From Paenibacillus_V sp046244365 (lineage in GTDB: Bacteria > Bacillota > Bacilli > Paenibacillales > NBRC-103111), in contig NZ_CP176395.1 in NCBI RefSeq assembly GCF_046244365.1, positions 6,448,001 through 6,512,000 on the forward strand: a stretch of 64,000 nt of DNA, written 5' to 3'. The position numbers and the translations under genes were made by a program. Under the pieces are notes generated by a model, which was not told the DNA's origin, did not search any database, and saw nothing but the letters and a program-made list of their open reading frames with translations. Numbering within the stretch: position 1 is the first letter of the stretch; every line of letters begins with the position of its first letter. This document shows, one piece after another, positions 18,367-25,414 of this stretch.

Positions 18367-18822
18367 TTAGAGCCTCGCGAACGTGATGTAATCGACTTGG
18401 ACAGGCTCTGCCGATTCGATCCGAAGTGCCCGGTTGATCTGTCCCCGGTGATATTGCCCATGTAAGAGGACCTGCAACAGGATGTCCCGGACGCACGTTC
18501 GGAACGGAACCCCACTCTGGTTCGGATAGTCGATCATCTCGTCCAACTCGGATTCCTCGAGCCCTTCGATATAGACGCGATATTGCTCGGCGTTTTCTTC
18601 GAACATCGTCCGGATCGCCGTCAGGTCTTCCGCTTCCTCCCACAACGAATATTGCGCGCTGCCCTTGCCCTGCAATCGGGACAGCCAGACTCGTTCCGCG
18701 ACCGCGACGTGCCGAACCAGCTTCAGAAGGTCCTTGTTCTTCGTCTCACTCTCCTCTAGCGCGTCCAAGATGCGTCCGTCCGCCCAGTACAGGTGGTCCA
18801 TCATGCACTTGATCGTCTTCAT
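18367..18822 (-). CDS. DinB family protein
   Basis: A 151-residue four-helix-bundle protein of the DinB/YfiT superfamily, many members of which are metal-dependent transferases using bacillithiol or similar thiols. The likely metal-binding histidines are His10 (MMDHLYWADGR), His38 (RHVAVAERVW) and the late pair in LHGQYHRGQINRALR. Length is typical. The start at 18822 has only a weak ribosome site (AAACCGAA before the ATG). No partner gene is adjacent; the exact substrate is unknown. Confidence 0.85.
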   Translation of the reverse strand: MKTIKCMMDHLYWADGRILDALEESETKNKDLLKLVRHVAVAERVWLSRLQGKGSAQYSLWEEAEDLTAIRTMFEENAEQYRVYIEGLEESELDEMIDYPNQSGVPFRTCVRDILLQVLLHGQYHRGQINRALRIESAEPVQVDYITFARL

Positions 18823-18895
18823 TTCGGTTTCCCCCTCTTCGTCGCATCGATTACTTGAACCTACTGTTATCCGTTAGTTTAATCATTTGAATGAA

Positions 18896-19150
18896 CTATA
18901 ACAACCTTTTTGGGTGAATTCCTTGTTGCTGTAACACTTCCAAGGAGAAACGTGCATTTTCAAAGGTGTTAGTTGCTTTATCTTCTTTAAGTAATGATTC
19001 TGAAGGTACTCCTAACGCTCCCCCGACATTTTTAAGAAACTCCCATTCGGTTGTTTCTACATGAGGGGTCGTACCACCAGAAGGTAGAAGAAATTGAGCG
19101 ATACCGTTAGGGTACAATGTTGCGGCTCTTTCCATTAATTGAGGATGACT
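18896..19150 (-). pseudogene. YdcF/DUF218-like protein fragment
   Basis: The translation SHPQLMERAATLYPNGIAQF...LLPSGG...ATNTFENARFSLEVL matches the middle of YdcF-like (DUF218) proteins as I know them. The N-terminal strand and first glycine motif are missing: upstream in frame there is only sequence from the neighbouring terminator. At the 3' end the expected HPKKVILVCK continues only in another frame (KKVVIVHSND, then stop), so a frameshift lies near 18896. Both ends are therefore broken. It is probably a decaying remnant of an acquired gene in this AT-rich patch. Confidence 0.7.
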
Positions 19151-19192
19151 TGAATGAAACGATTTCTTAGTATGAAAATGTATATACCTTAG

Positions 19193-19234
19193 ATAAAAAG
19201 GTGCTCCGGCCAAAGGTTATTTGGCTGGAGCACC
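19193..19234 (-). terminator. terminator after DHA2 exporter
   Basis: GGTGCTCC-GCCAAA arms (19200-19214 and 19220-19234) enclosing GGTTA, followed on the minus strand by TTTTTAT. It begins seven bases after the exporter stop codon. Confidence 0.8.
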
Positions 19235-19241
19235 ATTCCAA

Positions 19242-20693
19242 TTACATGGCTACAGGCCCACTTGATTCTCCCTTTTTGGGAGATCGGACAAACAATAAAG
19301 ATAAAATTGCACCTGCAAATGCTACGATACCTGACCAAAAAAACGCTTGATGGAACCCCTCGTTTAAAACAGCTGCCGGATCACCAACAGTTTGGGACGC
19401 TGACGTAGATGCTGCGATTGCAACCATAATAGCCAAACTAATTGCCGACCCAATCTGATAGCTCGTATTGGCTAGGCCGGATGCGAGTCCGGCTTCTTCC
19501 GATCGCACTCCAGACATGGCGGCCATAGTTGCCGGAATATAGGCAAGTGACATTCCGAGAGCGCCCAATAGCGAAGCGGGGAGAACATTCATTACGAAAT
19601 TTCCGTCCACAGGCGTATTTTGAGAGAATAGCAGCATCGATCCTCCAAGCGCGATCATTCCGATTACTAAGTTCGCTTTCACTCCGAGCTTTGCGATTAG
19701 TTTTCCTGTAACCAAAATCATGAAGACGGCAATGAGTATTGTCATCGGAAGCAAACCAACCCCACCGGCGAAGGCTGAAAATTTTAGTACTTGCTGCAAA
19801 TAGAGGTTGAGGAAATACCATAGCGGTATCCACCCGCCAGAAAGCATAACGAGAGCGATATTACCCGCAGCTAGATTCGGCGATTTAAAGATCCGGAGAG
19901 GTACAAGCGGTTCTTTTTTAACAGCCTGTATAATCAGGAACAAGATGAACAATACAGCCCCTAAAATAAGTGGCCATACGGTGGACGGAGCCCCCCATCC
20001 GTTGTGCTCTGCAGTAACAATTCCGTACACAACCAAAACCAAAGCAGTTGTAACGAAGATCGACCCTACTACATCAATGCTGCCTTTTCTGCGCATCCCT
20101 TTTGTCAAAAGTCCGGTGGAAATGAGCAAGGCAAAAATTCCCACAGGTACGTTGATCAGGAATGTCCATTGCCAGCTAAGCCATTCGGTAATAACACCTC
20201 CCATAAACACTCCGGCCGACCCGCCCGCAGCTGCGGAAGCGCCCCAGAAGCCCAAGGCCTTACCAAGCTCTTTTGGATTGCCGCTAAATAACATCATGAC
20301 GATTGTAAGTGCCGAAGGGGCAATCAAGGCGGATCCGAATCCTTGTAGAGCCCGGCCGACGTTCAGTGATTCCTCGCTCCAAGCCAAGCCCGCAAGTAAA
20401 GAAGCTAGTGTTAAAATGGAAAATCCCCACATAAACATACGTCGTTGACCAAAAAGGTCGGATAATCGACCACCCAAAAGCAGCAAACCGCCAAAGAAAA
20501 TGACATAAGCATTAAATACCCACTGCAAGCTTTCTTGCGTATATCCGAGAGATTCTTTGATGGCAGGTAAAGCTACTCCGATAATCGACGTATCCATGAT
20601 CACCATAAAGTTCGCAAGACATAACAAAGCCAGAGCTTTCCACCGTCTTGGGTCAGCTTGTGAAAGAGACTGTGCTTGAGACGACATATTCAA
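19242..20693 (-). CDS. DHA2 family MFS drug exporter (14 TM)
   Basis: A 483-residue exporter of the EmrB/QacA type. It has about 14 hydrophobic segments; motif D1 reads LANFMVIMDTSIIGVALPAI, motif A is GGRLSDLFGQRRMFMWG, and helix 5 has the antiporter-type motif (SAAAGGSAGVFMGGVITE). Likely substrates are cationic drugs or antiseptics. Base composition is lower in G+C than the core genes. Its promoter has a consensus -35, a 16-base G-rich spacer and a palindrome just downstream, so it is probably repressed by a dedicated regulator that is not encoded next to it. Confidence 0.9.
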   Translation of the reverse strand: MNMSSQAQSLSQADPRRWKALALLCLANFMVIMDTSIIGVALPAIKESLGYTQESLQWVFNAYVIFFGGLLLLGGRLSDLFGQRRMFMWGFSILTLASLLAGLAWSEESLNVGRALQGFGSALIAPSALTIVMMLFSGNPKELGKALGFWGASAAAGGSAGVFMGGVITEWLSWQWTFLINVPVGIFALLISTGLLTKGMRRKGSIDVVGSIFVTTALVLVVYGIVTAEHNGWGAPSTVWPLILGAVLFILFLIIQAVKKEPLVPLRIFKSPNLAAGNIALVMLSGGWIPLWYFLNLYLQQVLKFSAFAGGVGLLPMTILIAVFMILVTGKLIAKLGVKANLVIGMIALGGSMLLFSQNTPVDGNFVMNVLPASLLGALGMSLAYIPATMAAMSGVRSEEAGLASGLANTSYQIGSAISLAIMVAIAASTSASQTVGDPAAVLNEGFHQAFFWSGIVAFAGAILSLLFVRSPKKGESSGPVAM

Positions 20694-20801
20694 AACCTCC
20701 TTATTTTACGAAGCATCCGGTTGAATCGAGAAGATAAGGATTAACAATCGCGACGGCCGTCCTGGAACGAAGTTAATCTGTCCCCATAATTTACCGGATA
20801 T

Positions 20802-20842
20802 TCGATATCGACATAGTATACCCCCCTACCCTATATTGTCAA
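20802..20842 (-). promoter_or_regulatory. promoter and possible operator of DHA2 exporter
   Basis: On the minus strand a perfect TTGACA (20837-20842), 16-base spacer containing GGGTAGGGGGG, and TATACT (20815-20820). TCGATATCGA (20802-20811), a perfect 10-bp palindrome, follows the -10. The G-rich spacer flanked by TATA resembles CsoR/FrmR-family operator positions, but it is not a clean palindrome. Confidence 0.5.
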
Positions 20843-20876
20843 GTGTGGATTCGAAATAAAATAATTTATCGTCCAG

Positions 20877-20909
20877 AAAAAACCGCTGGAGAAAATCACT
20901 TCCAGCGGT
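20877..20909 (-). terminator. terminator at end of broken hydrolase gene
   Basis: ACCGCTGGA (20882-20890) pairs with TCCAGCGGT (20901-20909), followed on the minus strand by TTTTTT. The hydrolase stop codon lies inside the hairpin. Confidence 0.75.
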
Positions 20910-21721
20910 CCTTGTAGGTTTGGTATACAATTGCGCTTTTGGGGGTTGGTAGCGCGTAGAACGCTTTAAGGTCCAGTTTTTCGAAAAGCGGTTTTGCCGG
21001 CTCCGGAGCGACACTTGTATAAAAAAACTTTGCATCTTCTGTGGAGGCTGTATTTACGAACAAGGCCCGAAATGTCTCAAACGGAAGCATGATTGTATCA
21101 TCATTTGACATCTTTCTGAGCTCTTCAAAACCTTGTCTCGTTTGGGGCGGCAATTCGTCAGCAAGCGATTCTCCGTCTTTTAATATCTTTTAATACAAAC
21201 GCATCCCAGAAGACCAAGCGCTTTATACGTTCGGGTACCTGTTCGGCAACTTTTTGAATGACTGTTCCACCAAAGCTGTGCCCAACGAGAATAAAGTCGT
21301 GCAGGTTCAGCTGTTTTATATAATCAACGACTGAATTTGTAATCATTGCATGCGTGACTTTTTTATTTGGATCGGTTCCGTGACCTGCGTATTCTGGAGT
21401 GTAGACTGTGTTCCCTTGACTACCCAATACTGCAGCTACGCCGTCCCAAAAATGAGAATCAGCCCACGAGCCATGCACAAGAACGAAGGTAAGCCGCTGA
21501 GGTGCAGTTAGTCGGTAGCTGCCTCCAGAATCTTGAGGAGAATGCCACCAAACCCACCCCGGTTCGGAATAAGGGTTATAATACTGTCCCTGTGGTATGA
21601 ACCGATAATTAGGATTTGGAATTTGATAATTCTCCGAAGAATAAGGAAACACGAACAACATCCTCTCATAGACGACATAATTGAGCATATGCCTACGGCG
21701 TCTTAAAGATTCACGTTCCAA
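20896..21721 (-). pseudogene. alpha/beta hydrolase, frameshifted and 3'-truncated
   Basis: Two consecutive frames together encode one alpha/beta hydrolase. The first (21721 down to 21158) carries the strand LTFVLVHGSWADSHFWDGV and nucleophile elbow VGHSFGG, then runs into the nonsense tail DIKRRRIAC. The second (from about 21176 to 20896) resumes with ESLADELPPQTRQGFEELRK and ends at ALPTPKSAIVYQTYKDRWK. Deleting one copy of the tandem 10-mer at 21176-21195 restores VLKDGESLADELPPQ. The protein also stops before the region that should hold the catalytic histidine, with the stop buried in a terminator hairpin, so a deletion seems to have removed the 3' end as well. Confidence 0.85.
21176..21195. 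repeat. tandem 10-bp duplication causing a frameshift
   Basis: TCTTTTAATA occurs twice back to back (21176-21185 and 21186-21195). Removing one copy reopens the hydrolase frame across the break, so this duplication is the visible lesion. Confidence 0.9.
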
Positions 21722-22045
21722 TATATATCAACGCCCGATTCAATGTTCTTCTATTTTCCGCATATTCCTTTCCAATTATTAATTAAAGAACATACGCGGG
21801 TAGCATGAAGTGTTTTAAAAGGAGACTTATCTTGCCTAAGCACTAAGAAAATACTTTATTTTATTTCAACTAAAAAAATGAAAGAAAGTGCTGTGCCGCA
21901 TGCAAGTATGTACATTTCTATTCAATTAAATAGATACTATTATTTTACTTGAATGGTCTTCATTCTTTATACACCTTAGACATGTCGAATGGCTAAAACG
22001 CTTACAAAAAGTCGAAATCAAAAAATGATTGAGGGAGGATTCGGT
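21722..22045. other. AT-rich intergenic region
   Basis: 324 bases between the broken hydrolase and the Tat-exported protein, clearly richer in A+T than the neighbours. It contains an orphan ribosome site (AAAAGGAGA, near 21819) followed by TTG and a stop within five codons, possibly the stump of a deleted gene. I see no convincing gene or terminator. Confidence 0.4.
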
Positions 22046-24316
22046 ATGCCGGAGAAACGGAAGCAAGGCAACGCGAATGTGCAAGATTGCGCATCCGATC
22101 ATGCAAGCAGCGATGCATATCCAAATCGGGAACATCGTGAGACGGCGGTAGCGGGTGAGCAAGCGTGCGCAAGCACCGAGGAAAGGGAAAGAGCGGAAAC
22201 GGAAGGCAAATTTACCCGCCGGAAACTGATCGCTTCTTTAGGCATGGCCGGCGCCGCAATCGCATTTTCGGGGCCTGCCGCTTGGGGAAAAGCGGCTTCC
22301 GGCCCACCGGTGACGTCAGCGGTTTATGGGCACCCGGGCAACGGATTACCCTTTTTCTGCAAAGTTGTAACCGTCGATTCCATTGATGCATTGCTGGATC
22401 AAACGGCAGACGAACAAATGTTGTATTGGGTAAAAGCTTATTATGACGGCGAACGGGTTGGCGGCGGCGAATTTTTCTACAAGCCGGATGAGCCGAAGGC
22501 GAATCATAACGGCGGCGACATTATCAGCAACACCGTTCCGTGGGACGGGTCGGCGGCAGCGCTGGCCGGCTTTCTAAGCGGCGCAGGCGAGACGAACCCA
22601 GGCGGAAACGGCTGCTTCGTCCGCCAAGCTTGCGTATTGACCCCTTATATGTTCGGCTGCCTTGACGGCGTGGACCGCACCGCAGGCTTGCAAGCGTTTG
22701 CAGCGCGTGCGTCGACAGTGAAAGGCGAGATCGACTGGGACATCGACACGATCGTTTCAAGTAAAATCGTATTTCGCGGCGGTAGCACGGCATGGCCATC
22801 GACAGTCCGCGGCACGCTCAAGCTGCAATCGAATTACGATTCCGACGACTGGATGCTGGAAATCGACCATTTTCCCTATACACAGTTCGACAGTTTTGTA
22901 TTAAACGGCAAAGGCAATCCGGTCCTCACGTCCAGAAAAAATCATCGCGGCGCCAAGCTTACGGACATCAGCGGTAGCGTTTTCCGCCGGATGGAAGTGC
23001 ATCATCTGAAGGTACAAGGAATCGAAATCAATCTTAATGCGTATCATGTGCAAATCGAATCGGTTGCGGCGTTTTATTGCGGCTTCGGCATCACGCCGAT
23101 CATCGGGAAAGTGTTTGCATTCACCGGTCGTTCCTTGTCCGGCTCGAGCGGAGGTCCCGCGCAATTTACCCAATTTACAGGCGTCACCGATATTCCGGAC
23201 GAAGCGCAAGTCGGCTCCAGCCTTGTCATCGGCAAAAACGAATACACGATTACCGATATTAACCGTACCTCGGGCTCCGTCACCGTCCGGCTGTGGGTGA
23301 CCAATGACGATTTTGCGTTCGCGAAAGAACCGTATTGGTGCATCGGCTCCGGCTTTAAAGTTGCGGGCGGCACGACAGGACCGCTTTCCGTAACTTCGAT
23401 GACAACGCTCGGCTGTTCCATCGGCTATTTTATTTCGCAATTGTACCCCGGCTTTGTCGGCAAGCTGAGCGGCGAATCCAATCTCGTCACGGCCAAGCTC
23501 GGCTCCGCTCCTTACGGCGGCCATTTGGGCGGTTTTCTCGATACCGTATACGCCGAAGCCGGACGAATCGCTATTTCCAATAACAATGTGATCGGACGGT
23601 ACGTCATCGGTAACTTGGATCCGGTTACTTGCGACCAGCGAATCAGCCAAGGCGTCGGGCGCTATCTGATCGATTTTGATTTCAGCAAAGGCGCCATTGA
23701 AGCGATCGATCTCGATTTCCAGGATCCTTCCGCCGCCACCGCCTACCGCAAACTGGAAGCGCCGGTCGTGGATCCCGCTGTTTATGGGCCGGACGTGCCC
23801 GCGACCGTTGTTACCGGCACAAGTGTGACGCTTACTTTTTCGCGCGACGACTTCATCTCATCCGGCATTTCCCACCGGCTGCTCGTGTTTCCGCGAACGG
23901 GGACACGAACGGTCACCATCAACGCCGGCGCCGGCACTACAATCGGCAATCCCGCCGTATCCTCGCAATCGTTTATTTTAAGCGGGCCGAGCTTCCTGTT
24001 CGCGGAGTTTTACCGCGCCTCCAAAAACTGGCGGATCAGCCGGTTCGACGCGAGCTCCGTACTCGTTGCTACGGCATTGTATAACGCGCCGTCGCTCGCC
24101 AGCGGAGACCGCGATCCGGCGCCGACGACGCTCACCGTATCCGGTGCCGCATTCGGCGATTTCGTCGAAGCGTCGCTTAGCGTCAACCCCCAGGGCATCG
24201 AGTTGATTCCGTACGTTTCGGCGCTAAATACGGTCACCGTGGAAGTAGTCAACCGGATGCCGACGACGATCGATTTGCCCAATGCCACGTTGACAGTGCG
24301 CGTGCACAAACGGTAA
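22046..24316 (+). CDS. large Tat-exported protein, tail-spike or beta-helix like, function unknown
   Basis: A 756-residue protein from ATG 22046, which has GGGAGGA seven bases upstream; an earlier in-frame ATG (21989) has no ribosome site. About 55 charged, low-complexity residues precede a twin-arginine signal (FTRRKLIASLGMAGAAIAFS), an unusually long n-region. The middle (about 180-480) is rich in Gly, Asn and short beta strands, as in right-handed beta-helix and phage tail-spike proteins (FRRMEVHHLKVQGIEINLNA). The C-terminal 90 residues (ATALYNAPSLASGD..., VNPQGIELIPYVSALNTVTV) resemble a repeat domain I associate with phage tail and surface proteins. No catalytic motif is recognised. Monocistronic. 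Confidence 0.6.
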   Translation: MPEKRKQGNANVQDCASDHASSDAYPNREHRETAVAGEQACASTEERERAETEGKFTRRKLIASLGMAGAAIAFSGPAAWGKAASGPPVTSAVYGHPGNGLPFFCKVVTVDSIDALLDQTADEQMLYWVKAYYDGERVGGGEFFYKPDEPKANHNGGDIISNTVPWDGSAAALAGFLSGAGETNPGGNGCFVRQACVLTPYMFGCLDGVDRTAGLQAFAARASTVKGEIDWDIDTIVSSKIVFRGGSTAWPSTVRGTLKLQSNYDSDDWMLEIDHFPYTQFDSFVLNGKGNPVLTSRKNHRGAKLTDISGSVFRRMEVHHLKVQGIEINLNAYHVQIESVAAFYCGFGITPIIGKVFAFTGRSLSGSSGGPAQFTQFTGVTDIPDEAQVGSSLVIGKNEYTITDINRTSGSVTVRLWVTNDDFAFAKEPYWCIGSGFKVAGGTTGPLSVTSMTTLGCSIGYFISQLYPGFVGKLSGESNLVTAKLGSAPYGGHLGGFLDTVYAEAGRIAISNNNVIGRYVIGNLDPVTCDQRISQGVGRYLIDFDFSKGAIEAIDLDFQDPSAATAYRKLEAPVVDPAVYGPDVPATVVTGTSVTLTFSRDDFISSGISHRLLVFPRTGTRTVTINAGAGTTIGNPAVSSQSFILSGPSFLFAEFYRASKNWRISRFDASSVLVATALYNAPSLASGDRDPAPTTLTVSGAAFGDFVEASLSVNPQGIELIPYVSALNTVTVEVVNRMPTTIDLPNATLTVRVHKR

Positions 24317-24332
24317 ACGCAGCCGAATATTT

Positions 24333-24359
24333 TAGGCCCATGCCAACAACATGGGCCTA
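24333..24359 (+). terminator. hairpin after Tat-exported protein
   Basis: Perfect arms TAGGCCCATG (24333-24342) and CATGGGCCTA (24350-24359). No T run follows, so it may be a weak terminator or an mRNA-stabilising hairpin. Confidence 0.5.
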
Positions 24360-24427
24360 CTCGATTTGGTGCGCCAATCATGACGATTAACCATCACCGG
24401 TTCGATTGGGGCCCGCTCCTGCGCCGG

Positions 24428-25246
24428 TTACTGCTTATACAAACGGCGGTATTCCGTCGTTTTGATATTCATTTTTTTGAAAAACAGGCGGCATAAGTAG
24501 TTGCCGTTCTCAAACCCGCACAGGTCGGCGATTTTTTGCAAAGACAGCGTGCTTTCGGCCAGCAACAGTCTCACCTTGTTCAACCTCTGCTCCATCACAT
24601 ATTCCGATGGCGCCATCCCGAACGCCCGTTTGAATTTTCGGCTGAATTGTATGGGACTGAGCCCGAGATCGTCCAACAACTTCTTCATACAAAAGTCGTA
24701 ATCATAGAAAGTTTCGTTGATCCTCTTCAAAGCGGCGTTCATCATGGGATCGGGGCTCCATCTCGTTCGTTTCGACTGCTCCGCTTCCTGGCAGCAGAGC
24801 AGCCAAGTGTCGGCAAGCAGATGGTTTATTCGAAAGATGTCCGACGGATCGCGCGGATCGATCAGTTGCTTCAAATAGTCGCAGTTGGATTTCAACCGAG
24901 CCCGATTGTGCAAAGCGATAATTCCGGCCGGGATTTCAGACAGTAGAAACGGCTCCGTAACGTTACTTTGCCCTACTACGCTTCTCCATCGAAAGTTGAT
25001 AAAGTGAAACGTAAGGTTGCTTACCATTTTTCGCCGGAAAGGGACGGACGGCGGACAAAGCAGCAGATCCCCCGCTTGACCGATACCGATCATGTCTCCG
25101 ATTTCATACTCAAAACTTCCCTCCTCGACGATCAGCATGATCCAGTTCGAATACACGTCCACTTCCATATAAAACCGCTCGCGGTTTTTCCAAAATTTAT
25201 GGTTCAGCAGTTGAGGAAGAACTCCATGTACCGGAAGAGGTTTCAT
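24428..25246 (-). CDS. AraC family regulator, cupin N-terminus (paralogue of 33262-34056)
   Basis: A 272-residue regulator. The N-terminal jelly-roll has the sensor-like segment WIMLIVEEGSFEYEIGDM and GDLLLCPPSVPFRR. The C-terminal double helix-turn-helix reads MKKLLDDLGLSPIQFSRKFKRAFG and LQKIADLCGFENGNYLCRLFFKKM. The N-terminal half lines up with the AraC protein at 33262-34056 (VTWVLFAVEEGRFEYQIGEN, GDVVVCPPQVAFYR), so the two are paralogues. They bracket the DUF4838/importer operon and may sense related ligands. Transcribed in the same direction as the operon but beyond its terminator, so it is probably expressed separately. Confidence 0.88.
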   Translation of the reverse strand: MKPLPVHGVLPQLLNHKFWKNRERFYMEVDVYSNWIMLIVEEGSFEYEIGDMIGIGQAGDLLLCPPSVPFRRKMVSNLTFHFINFRWRSVVGQSNVTEPFLLSEIPAGIIALHNRARLKSNCDYLKQLIDPRDPSDIFRINHLLADTWLLCCQEAEQSKRTRWSPDPMMNAALKRINETFYDYDFCMKKLLDDLGLSPIQFSRKFKRAFGMAPSEYVMEQRLNKVRLLLAESTLSLQKIADLCGFENGNYLCRLFFKKMNIKTTEYRRLYKQ

Positions 25247-25341
25247 AACGGCGACTCCCTCCTATTGTGAATTTCATAGGCTCTTGGCATACGCTCAAGA
25301 AAGGCAAAAAAGGTGAAAAAGCGCCAATCTGGTATACAATG

Positions 25342-25376
25342 AAAAACCCGTCATGGTACGAATATACCTTGACGGG
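25342..25376 (-). terminator. terminator after DUF4838 gene
   Basis: CCCGTCA (25347-25353) pairs with TGACGGG (25370-25376), with an inner GGTA/TACC pairing; TTTTTC follows on the minus strand. It ends the importer/DUF4838 operon. Confidence 0.75.
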
Positions 25377-25414
25377 CTTTCCCTATTAGGTTTAATTACT
25401 GGACCAAAAGCAGA

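Noticed and set aside
16123..22045. Genomic island with defined ends
   Set aside because: Composition and broken genes suggest acquired DNA, but I found no integrase, attachment-site repeats or tRNA at the borders.
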